DNA from: a virus
Strand: one strand, 5' to 3'
Length of the DNA: 64,000 nt
Virus record (IMG/VR): IMGVR_UViG_3300042892_002840
Location: 33,030-97,029 of that record
This document shows positions 7,906-14,818 of the stretch, piece after piece. Each line of letters opens with the position of its first letter. Position 1 is the stretch's first letter. The position numbers were made by a program, and so were the translations under genes. The notes below the pieces were generated by a model. That model searched no databases and was not told where the DNA came from. It saw only the letters and a program-made list of their open reading frames with translations.

Positions 7906-9225
7906 TTACTTATTATGTATAAGTAATCCGCTGACAAAGAACCAGTCGTATGGTTCGCAAGAAAGTTGATAAACGCTTGTTGGTGCTTCATTTGAATACT
8001 TAATGTCTTCTATAGGGACTTCAGTCATTAGACCGTTTGAGTCTACAACAATTAAGTTTTCTCCAATTTCAGCATAGTAAGATTCTTTAATCTTATACTG
8101 TCCGTCAGATGTTTTAACGAATATAGGCTGAGTAAATGTCATTCTGATGTCAGTGTTTCCATTAAAGTACATAATATCTGACTCTTGAGTTTCAATTATT
8201 TCAGTAATTGTTGTTTCAACAAATTGTCCTAAAGATAATGCATCTGAATTCCATGTCGAGAACTGATATGAATCTGGTGTAGTTGGATCAATTTGATTGA
8301 TCACTACAGACTTAATCTTGTCTCCGACCTGTAAGAACTTAGCTGGTACTTGACCATCCATTGTATCTACAAGTGTGTTTTCTTCTACACAAGGAGGTCC
8401 AAACCAAGGGATGAAGTAAAAGCTTGGAGGTGCAAAGAACCCTGGGGGCGAGAAGAACCCTGGAGGCGAGAAGAACCCTGGAGGTGCGAAGAACCCTGGA
8501 GGTGCGAAGAACCCTGGGGGCGAAAAGAACCCTGGAGGTGCAAAGAACCCTGGGGGCGAGAAGAACCCTGGAGGTGCGAAGAACCCTGGGGGCGAAAAGA
8601 ACCCTGGAGGGCTAAAGAATGAAGGTGGTGAGAAGAAGGTTGTAATGCTATTTGATGGAGATGATGTTTCACCATTACCGTTAGCATTAGCTGCATAGAC
8701 TGTATATGTCTGTGCGGTTCCTTGTTCTTGAGATACAGATACTGATGTAGATGCTGTGCTTCCAGATTTTCCGTCTGATGATGCCCAGTAGTATGCTGTT
8801 ATTGCTGATCCACCATTTGCTGGTGCTGACCAAGACACTACGTCTGTTCCTGCAGATGATGATGATGCTGAAGGAGCACCAACCTGTGCTGGAACCGTTG
8901 TAGGTGTTGTGGCGTTTGATGTGGTTGTAAGACCATTACCAACTGCATTAGATGGAGTTATTGTGAATGTGTATGATGTTCCACCAGCTAGTCCTGTGAA
9001 GGAAAACGAGGTAGAAGATGTTGTTTTTGTTGTTGTTGCTGGACTTGACACTATTGTATATAGTGTTGCTGCTGGTGAATCGGATGGAAGCGTCCAAGCT
9101 AGGTTCGCTGAACCGTTATTGAACGCCCCTCCGTTAACACCAGTGGCAGTAAATCCAGTAACAGCCTTTGGCTCTAGGAAGTTATCCTGAGCTGAAGACT
9201 TAATACCGATTTTCTTATTTGCCAT
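7906..9225 (-). CDS. Adhesin: two FnIII domains, PPG repeats, C-terminal Hint domain
   Basis: 439 aa. Two fibronectin-III-like domains (about 15-105 and 108-197, with the SFTGLAGGTSYTFTITPSN pattern) are followed by twelve hexads of the form FF(S/A)PP(G/S) to about residue 275, and then a Hint (intein/hedgehog-fold) domain from C279 to the end. The Hint shows block A (CVEENTLV) and the C-terminal IHN signature, ending in a single Lys. Block B reads TFTQPIF, with Gln where His is usual. With no Cys/Ser/Thr after HN, full splicing is not expected. N- or C-terminal cleavage, or thioester transfer as in bacterial intein-like domains, is possible. It is probably a tail-associated structural or receptor protein. 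Confidence 0.85.
   Translation of the reverse strand: MANKKIGIKSSAQDNFLEPKAVTGFTATGVNGGAFNNGSANLAWTLPSDSPAATLYTIVSSPATTTKTTSSTSFSFTGLAGGTSYTFTITPSNAVGNGLTTTSNATTPTTVPAQVGAPSASSSSAGTDVVSWSAPANGGSAITAYYWASSDGKSGSTASTSVSVSQEQGTAQTYTVYAANANGNGETSSPSNSITTFFSPPSFFSPPGFFSPPGFFAPPGFFSPPGFFAPPGFFSPPGFFAPPGFFAPPGFFSPPGFFSPPGFFAPPSFYFIPWFGPPCVEENTLVDTMDGQVPAKFLQVGDKIKSVVINQIDPTTPDSYQFSTWNSDALSLGQFVETTITEIIETQESDIMYFNGNTDIRMTFTQPIFVKTSDGQYKIKESYYAEIGENLIVVDSNGLMTEVPIEDIKYSNEAPTSVYQLSCEPYDWFFVSGLLIHNK
8308..8415. repeat. 108-bp block identical to 15221-15328
   Basis: This block codes for the FIPWFGPP linker and the first part of the Hint domain, including its catalytic Cys. It is identical base for base to 15221-15328 in the second Hint adhesin, although the flanking Hint sequence is clearly diverged. 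Local gene conversion is the simplest explanation. Confidence 0.85.
8416..8640. repeat. 18-bp tandem repeats coding FF(S/A)PPG
   Basis: About twelve imperfect 18-bp units (core CCCTGGAGG on the plus strand) each code for one aromatic-proline hexad on the minus strand. Ten units contain Pro-Pro-Gly and the two terminal ones Pro-Pro-Ser. Open frames on the plus strand across this region are shadows of the repeat. Confidence 0.9.
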
Positions 9226-9251
9226 TTTTATCTCCTATTTTTTTAATCTAA

Positions 9252-11066
9252 TTAAGCTGAAAGGTCTCCGACAAGCACCCAAGTATTTGCCGCTCTCTTG
9301 ATGAGAGTTGCTGATGACCATTGTGCACGAAGCTTTAATCCTGGAGTTGCATTTACTGTAACTCCACCTGCTGCTGCAACATCTACTGCGCCTGCTCCCA
9401 CTCTCAGAACATCTAGGGATGTACCGATTGGGAATGCAACTGCTGCATCTGTTGGAATTGTTACTGTTGTTGCAGAAGCTGAGTTCATTTCAATCATTGA
9501 GTCTTTTTCATTGACTGATGAAAGAGTGTAGCTTGCTGTCTTCTGTGAAATTGGTGTAGCAGAAGGAACCTTGCCAGCTAACGCTGTTGTTACAGTAGCT
9601 GCGTAGTTTGCGTCATCTCCAAGTGCTGCTGCTAATTCATCAAGTGTGTTTAGCGCTGCTGGTGCTGATGCAATTACTGCATTCACCTGTGCTGTTGCAT
9701 CTGCAATAGCTTCTGACTTAGCTGTTGCAATTGCTGTAGCCTGTGCTGAAGATACTGGCTTATTAGCATCTGATGTATTGTCAACGTTTCCTAGGCCAAG
9801 TGTAGTTGCTGTGACAGCTGCTACTTCTGACTTAAGTGCTAGAAGTGATGTATCTGAAATTCCGTGTACATTTGTTGTATCTGAGTTGTGATCTGATACC
9901 TTTGTGTCAGCAGCTGTTGCTGCTGCTGTAATAGCTTCTGACTTAGCATTTGCTGCCTTTGTTGTAGCATCTGCTGCTGCTGCTGAAACTGCACCATCTG
10001 CTTTAGTTGTAGCGTCTGCTGCTGCTGTAGCTAGTGCAGTTGTAATCGCTGAGTCACGATCTGCAACTGTTGAAATTACAGTCTGGTCAACGCTAAGTGT
10101 TAATAGGTTTCCTGCATCGTCATATACTCTTCCAAGACCGTTTCCAGCAGTAACCTGAATCATTCCTGCTGCTGTATCTTGAATTAGCTCTGCAGCATTT
10201 GCCTGAGAAACGTATGTTGTTGATGCGTTGTTAATTGTTAAATATGTGCTTGCAGCATCTGTCTTTGCAAGGTAGTCGGCATCATTGAGTGCCTTATTCT
10301 GATAGCTTGCTTCTAGAGCTGTTGTTGTGACGTATCCTTCAATTGAAGCACCAGCTGGAATTGTTACTGTTCCAGTAAATGTTGGTGATGCGATTGTTGC
10401 CTTTGTTGCTAAAGCAGATGTTACTGTTGTAGCGTAGTTAGCATCATTAGCTATTGCTGTTGCAAGCTCATTAATTGTATCTAGGGCCTCTGGAGCTCCG
10501 TTTACAAGTGTTTGAAGTGATGCATCTACATATGTGCGTGTAGCAACTGTTGAGTTAATTGCAATTGCACCTGTTGTATTGTCGTATGAAATTCCTGTTC
10601 CGCCTGAGAGCTTTGCTCTAACTGATGCGTCTGAAATTTGATCCGCAAGGACCTTTGCGTTTGCATCAAGTGATGCTACACCAAAAGCTACACCCTTATC
10701 GGCTTCTGGAACATATGTTCCATCAGCTGAGTTAGATAGTGCAGTAACTGCGTTATCTACGTAATCTCTATTTGCCCATACTGTATCACTAATTTCAATA
10801 GTAATTGTATTTGCACCATCGTTGTATGTCTTTGTAAGACCAGTTCCAACTACGAGTGCTGAGTTAATTGCATCTTGTGCAATTTCTGTAACTCCTGGGG
10901 TATCTGATGCGCCGTATGAAAGTGTATTCCATGCTCCTGTACCATTACCAAATTTAAACTTATTACTATCTGTCTCATATCCCATTTCACCTGCGGCTAA
11001 TACTGGGTTTACTGAAGACCAGTCTGCTGCCAGACCTCTTCTTACTTGAATTCTTACTGTTGACAT
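9252..11066 (-). CDS. Tail fibre protein with Mtd-like N-terminal domain
   Basis: 604 aa. The first 50 residues (VRIQVRRGLAADWSSVNPVL, GEMGYETDSNKFKFGNG) match the N-terminal tail-anchoring repeat seen in phage fibres such as the Bordetella Mtd family. A long Ala/Thr/Asp-rich region with heptad-like helices follows (about 330-460), ending in a small beta domain with an SLDVLRVGAGAVDV segment. Two copies of a LNTLDELAAALGDDANYA-type linker occur. It belongs to the minus-strand fibre cluster, and an RBS-like AGGGG precedes the start. Confidence 0.85.
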   Translation of the reverse strand: MSTVRIQVRRGLAADWSSVNPVLAAGEMGYETDSNKFKFGNGTGAWNTLSYGASDTPGVTEIAQDAINSALVVGTGLTKTYNDGANTITIEISDTVWANRDYVDNAVTALSNSADGTYVPEADKGVAFGVASLDANAKVLADQISDASVRAKLSGGTGISYDNTTGAIAINSTVATRTYVDASLQTLVNGAPEALDTINELATAIANDANYATTVTSALATKATIASPTFTGTVTIPAGASIEGYVTTTALEASYQNKALNDADYLAKTDAASTYLTINNASTTYVSQANAAELIQDTAAGMIQVTAGNGLGRVYDDAGNLLTLSVDQTVISTVADRDSAITTALATAAADATTKADGAVSAAAADATTKAANAKSEAITAAATAADTKVSDHNSDTTNVHGISDTSLLALKSEVAAVTATTLGLGNVDNTSDANKPVSSAQATAIATAKSEAIADATAQVNAVIASAPAALNTLDELAAALGDDANYAATVTTALAGKVPSATPISQKTASYTLSSVNEKDSMIEMNSASATTVTIPTDAAVAFPIGTSLDVLRVGAGAVDVAAAGGVTVNATPGLKLRAQWSSATLIKRAANTWVLVGDLSA

Positions 11067-11122
11067 TTATGCCACCCCTTATTTTATATTATTTGTAAAG
11101 TATACCATTTTTTCAATTACAA

Positions 11123-11482
11123 TTATGCGTTAATTGTGCTTGAGTCAAATGATAGGTCAAACGATGTTGTTGCTGGGGTTCCGCCATCAGCGAATTTAGT
11201 CGCTGTTGTGACAACCCCGTTTGCTTGTACTGTATAAACAGGATTGCCATCATAATCAATAGCCAATCCAATATCCATAAAGCTTATTGCACCTGATGTG
11301 TCTACTACATCTGTTGTATGTGCCAAAGAGACCCAAGTTCCGTTGATCTGAACCTTGAGCCTTCCTGATGTTTCGTCGAATGCTATTGGGGCGGTGCCTA
11401 ATACGATGTCAGAATCAAATGTTGCTGTACCAGCTACATTTAACCCATTCTTTACTCTAAAATTTTTATTTACTGTTGCCAT
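11123..11482 (-). CDS. Short tail fibre/virion protein
   Basis: 119 aa. The N-terminus (MATVNKNFRVKNGLNV) is shared with the next gene upstream (11553-12980), indicating a common attachment module. It then has a beta-rich segment with GTWVSLAHTTDVVDTSG. It is probably a small fibre component or a chaperone-like cap. It is flanked by a terminator hairpin on the upstream side. Confidence 0.7.
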   Translation of the reverse strand: MATVNKNFRVKNGLNVAGTATFDSDIVLGTAPIAFDETSGRLKVQINGTWVSLAHTTDVVDTSGAISFMDIGLAIDYDGNPVYTVQANGVVTTATKFADGGTPATTSFDLSFDSSTINA

Positions 11483-11514
11483 TTAAGTTCACTTATCCCC
11501 TAATTGTTTATTGT

Positions 11515-11537
11515 GGGGGATTTTTAAGGAATCCCCC
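11515..11537 (-). terminator. Hairpin between fibre genes
   Basis: GGGGGATT (11515-11522) pairs with AATCCCCC (11530-11537). It lies just past the stop of the minus-strand gene at 11553. The T-run on the minus-strand side is weak, so it could also be an attenuator within the fibre operon. Confidence 0.55.
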
Positions 11538-11552
11538 GAAACCTTTATTTAA

Positions 11553-12980
11553 TTATTTAAGAAGTGTTCCAGTTACTTTGATTGTTGAATCATTTACTGG
11601 ATCTACTCTTAGCTGAACATTTGCACCAGATACTGATGCTGTTATTGTTCCTCTTGATCCATTAGTTCCGACAATTGCGTATTCTGTAATTGCTACGTTA
11701 TCTGATGAATCTAGTGTTACTAGAATTTCTGATATTTCATTGTTTGTTCCATTGTCAATTTTAACAAGGAACTTACCTGAGCGGAAATCCGCTTTTGCCC
11801 ACTGATAAGCAGTTACTGGAACTGATCCCAATGATGCTGATGTAGCTGCAATATGCTTAGCCTCATCATTTACATTAATTTCTGTGAATGCTGTTGTGCC
11901 GTCTACAAGATTGTCTACAAGGCCATCTGCATGTCCTTCTGCTGCTGTCTGTGCTGCTGAAGCAGATCCTGCTGCATCGTAGTTAGATGCTAGGCTGTCT
12001 GCATATCCTCTTGCTGAGGTATCTGCAGCATTTGCTTTATTTGTAGCATCGGTTGCTGCTGCTGTCTGTGCTGCTGAAGCAGATCCTGCTGCATCGTATG
12101 CTGCTGATGTTGCAGAAAGTGCTGCTGTGTTGAAATCTGAGATATCTGCTGAATCAAGACCAGTTACAGAAATTGTTGATCCTGTAATATCAATGTTTGA
12201 TCCTGCTGTTAATGTATCTTGCTTTCCTGCTGCAATATCCTGAAGATCAGAGATAATGTCTGGATTGTCCTGAAGTGCTGCTGCCAACTCGTTGAGTGTA
12301 TCAAGTGTTGCTGGGGCTGAGTCTACAAGGTTTGCAATTGCGGTGTCTGCATGAAGTTCTGCTGCTGCTTGAGCAAGACCAATTTCTGTGCTTGTCTTGT
12401 ATGCTGACCAGACCTTATCTGAAGCGCTTGAAGCGTCATTGATCTTGTTGTCTGCATAATCTTCTGCTGCAGACTGAGCATTATTTGCAGCTGTTGTAGC
12501 AAATGATTCTGCTGCTGACTGTGCTGCATTTGCCTTATTTGTAGCATCTGTTGATGCTGTAGCTTCTGCGGCTGCCTGAGCATTATTTGCTGCAGTTGTT
12601 GCAAATCCTTCTGCTGCAGTCTGTGCTGCTGCTGCAGCGCCTGCTGCATCGTAATTTGATGCTAAGCTGTTTGAGTATGATTGTGCATCTGCAAGAGCTT
12701 GATTAGCCTTATTAGTTGCATCTGTTGCTGCTGCTGCTTGAGCCGCTGAAGCAGATCCGTATGAATCAAAAGTATTAGCATTTACTGTAAGGTTTCCTGA
12801 ACCATCTACATTAAATACGCTGGTGTCAACGGACTTAACAAGAGTCGCTCCGCCAACAAGGTTGAGGATATAGCTATCTCCACCTGTTTCTGTAAGGATG
12901 TTTTGGCCATTGATTGTACCTGTGGTACCTTCAACTATAAGGCCAGATTTAATTCTAAAGTTTTTAACTACTGTTGCCAT
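11553..12980 (-). CDS. Tail fibre with long Ala-rich coiled-coil
   Basis: 475 aa. It starts with the MATVVKNFRIKSGL module shared with 11123-11482. The middle (about 80-370) consists of repeated Ala-rich helical segments such as DAAGSASAAQTAA and ATDATNKANAA, expected to form a trimeric coiled-coil shaft. The end is a beta domain containing FLVKIDNGTNNEISEILVTLD, a type found in many cyanophage and pelagiphage fibres. Confidence 0.8.
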   Translation of the reverse strand: MATVVKNFRIKSGLIVEGTTGTINGQNILTETGGDSYILNLVGGATLVKSVDTSVFNVDGSGNLTVNANTFDSYGSASAAQAAAATDATNKANQALADAQSYSNSLASNYDAAGAAAAAQTAAEGFATTAANNAQAAAEATASTDATNKANAAQSAAESFATTAANNAQSAAEDYADNKINDASSASDKVWSAYKTSTEIGLAQAAAELHADTAIANLVDSAPATLDTLNELAAALQDNPDIISDLQDIAAGKQDTLTAGSNIDITGSTISVTGLDSADISDFNTAALSATSAAYDAAGSASAAQTAAATDATNKANAADTSARGYADSLASNYDAAGSASAAQTAAEGHADGLVDNLVDGTTAFTEINVNDEAKHIAATSASLGSVPVTAYQWAKADFRSGKFLVKIDNGTNNEISEILVTLDSSDNVAITEYAIVGTNGSRGTITASVSGANVQLRVDPVNDSTIKVTGTLLK

Positions 12981-13007
12981 TTATATGACTCCTCTTGTTG
13001 CTTTTTA

Positions 13008-13559
13008 TTATGCCTTGATTGCTGTTCTAATAAATCTTACTGATATAGAACCGCTCACAGGGGTGACTCTTAGATTAATTATACCTGAAGTTTCTTCAAA
13101 TGTATAAGTAAATAAATTATTATCTGTTGTGGAAATAATGTTAGTCTCTGAGACTAGAACATTTGTTCCATCATGTGTCGTTGAGATGTCAGAAGAATAA
13201 ACATCTGCACCCTTTGTTACCTGTATTTTATAAAATACAGACTTCCAAACACTTTTTGCAAAAGAATCAATTGTTGTTTGATTCTCAATTCCATTTACCT
13301 CTAGGTCATTGTTACCGTCAAGTCCTAGCAGCTCTTCTACGTATCCTGAGTTGTTAGTAAGCCCATCTACTGCTGTAGATAGATTGTTTATCTTGTATGT
13401 TAATGAATTTGAGTCTGCTGAGTTTGTAACTCCTACTACAGTTTCCAAAGCCTCAATAGCGTCGTTTGCATTGGCATGCTGAGCAGCATGTCCTACTAGC
13501 TCGTCTGTTGAATTTGGATTTGTAAGGTTGTCCTTACTTGTTGGGAAAACTGTTGCCAT
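13008..13559 (-). CDS. Tail fibre protein
   Basis: 183 aa. An N-terminal helical part (DELVGHAAQHANANDAIEAL) is followed by a beta-rich C-terminal domain (FYKIQVTKGADVYSSDIS, LRVTPVSGSISVRFIRT) similar in layout to the tip domain of the next gene. It is a probable fibre or fibre-adaptor subunit in the same operon. Confidence 0.7.
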   Translation of the reverse strand: MATVFPTSKDNLTNPNSTDELVGHAAQHANANDAIEALETVVGVTNSADSNSLTYKINNLSTAVDGLTNNSGYVEELLGLDGNNDLEVNGIENQTTIDSFAKSVWKSVFYKIQVTKGADVYSSDISTTHDGTNVLVSETNIISTTDNNLFTYTFEETSGIINLRVTPVSGSISVRFIRTAIKA

Positions 13560-13615
13560 TTATATAAGCCTCCTGGCGGTGGTGCATGTTATCTAATTAT
13601 ATCTTATATATTTTT

Positions 13616-14800
13616 TTAAGACGGAATAAAACCAGAAGGCAGTCCTTTTATTACACGCTCTTCTAATTCACCAGTTGAGAAGTGTATGCCAGAATACCTT
13701 TCAAAATCTTCAAGTGTTCTCTCTGCAAATAAGCCATTTACTGGATCAATCTTGTTTTTAACTATAATCTGCTGAAAGTAAGACTTCGATGCATTATGTC
13801 TTGGATAAAATTCTTCTGGAAAGTCGTCCCAAAACAAGACTCTGTCTGGTCTACCGTATCTATGATACACGAATACTTTTCTTGGAGTTACTAGATTGTA
13901 ACCCGCTGTAAAAAACCTAAGTGCCATAAGTGGCTCTTCCTCAGTAAATGTAACTTCATCTACAAATGGCACAGATTCAATTACTGTTTTTTCAGTAAAG
14001 AAAAAGTGGCCAGACAAATAGGGGGAAAGCACATTTGTTTCTGGGTTAGTGTATTGTGGGGTAAACTGAGGAACAAGAGTAGACTTAAAATGTGCAATGT
14101 TTGACTCTGACATAAAGAATGTTGGATTAGCCTCACATTCCTGAAGTTCGTCATTTCCATTTTCATCTACTGTATATGGTGGTACATATGCTGTAAATAC
14201 AAGTTCATCAAAGTTTTGCTTGGCATAGTTATACTCTTTAATTAATTCTGTATCCCACCCAGATATTGATCTCATGTGGGAGTCCATGTTAAGATAGTAG
14301 TCTTGGTTGTTATAAAACTTGTGAGAATTCTTCCTAGCAGGCTGGCAACCAATAATTGATCCAGGATTTAATGAATCAACTGACACATTTTTTCTTTTTG
14401 ATGCTTCTGCTATATTAAAATCTATGTCATCATCCTGAATAGTTAATCCAAAATACACTCTATCTGGAAACTCAGCATTCTTTAAGAAGTTATCTACTGT
14501 GGTCCAAATCTCTGGGTCTTTATATGATGGAATATTGATAAATATAGTAGCTTCATTCTGTATCATAAGCAATTCCATTTCTTTTTCTGTTACTGGATCT
14601 TCTCCGCCCCATTTATGAATAGGGCATTCTGCTAACTGCAATTTGGTTTTGAATTTCATAAAACAACCACACTTTTTACATTGCTTGGTTGTATTAATAA
14701 ACTCTGGGCATGCCTTGCATATCTCATATCTTGATTTAGCAAGATCTGGAGTGGCATATTGACTATTAGGGTTTAATAGGTCCCATGGCTTTACTGACAT
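13616..14800 (-). CDS. GT60-like glycosyltransferase with N-terminal zinc ribbon
   Basis: 394 aa. Residues 28-64 hold a cysteine cluster (C28, C31, C41, C44, C46, C59) of the DUF6171 type. From about residue 84 the sequence follows the GlcNAc-transferase family GT60 (Pfam GlcNAc): INIPSYKDPE, PARKNSH, then the metal-binding DSHMR at 173-177, GWD at 181-183, SGHFFFT, EEEPLMALRFFTAGY and RTLEDFERYSGIHF. In Dictyostelium the GT60 enzyme Gnt1 adds GlcNAc to a hydroxyproline made by a P4H. Its place between the two PPG-repeat adhesins and near many P4H-like genes suggests fibre glycosylation, which is my inference. Family recognition is by motif only. Confidence 0.8.
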   Translation of the reverse strand: MSVKPWDLLNPNSQYATPDLAKSRYEICKACPEFINTTKQCKKCGCFMKFKTKLQLAECPIHKWGGEDPVTEKEMELLMIQNEATIFINIPSYKDPEIWTTVDNFLKNAEFPDRVYFGLTIQDDDIDFNIAEASKRKNVSVDSLNPGSIIGCQPARKNSHKFYNNQDYYLNMDSHMRSISGWDTELIKEYNYAKQNFDELVFTAYVPPYTVDENGNDELQECEANPTFFMSESNIAHFKSTLVPQFTPQYTNPETNVLSPYLSGHFFFTEKTVIESVPFVDEVTFTEEEPLMALRFFTAGYNLVTPRKVFVYHRYGRPDRVLFWDDFPEEFYPRHNASKSYFQQIIVKNKIDPVNGLFAERTLEDFERYSGIHFSTGELEERVIKGLPSGFIPS

Positions 14801-14818
14801 ATATATATGATATCATTT

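Noticed and set aside
8350-8622. Plus-strand and out-of-phase frames across the PPG repeats
   Set aside because: They are simple shadows of an 18-bp repeat, with Glu-Pro-Trp-Arg or Arg-Thr-Leu monotony.
8416-8640. CRISPR-like array
   Set aside because: The 18-bp units are contiguous, without unique spacers, and encode a peptide repeat.
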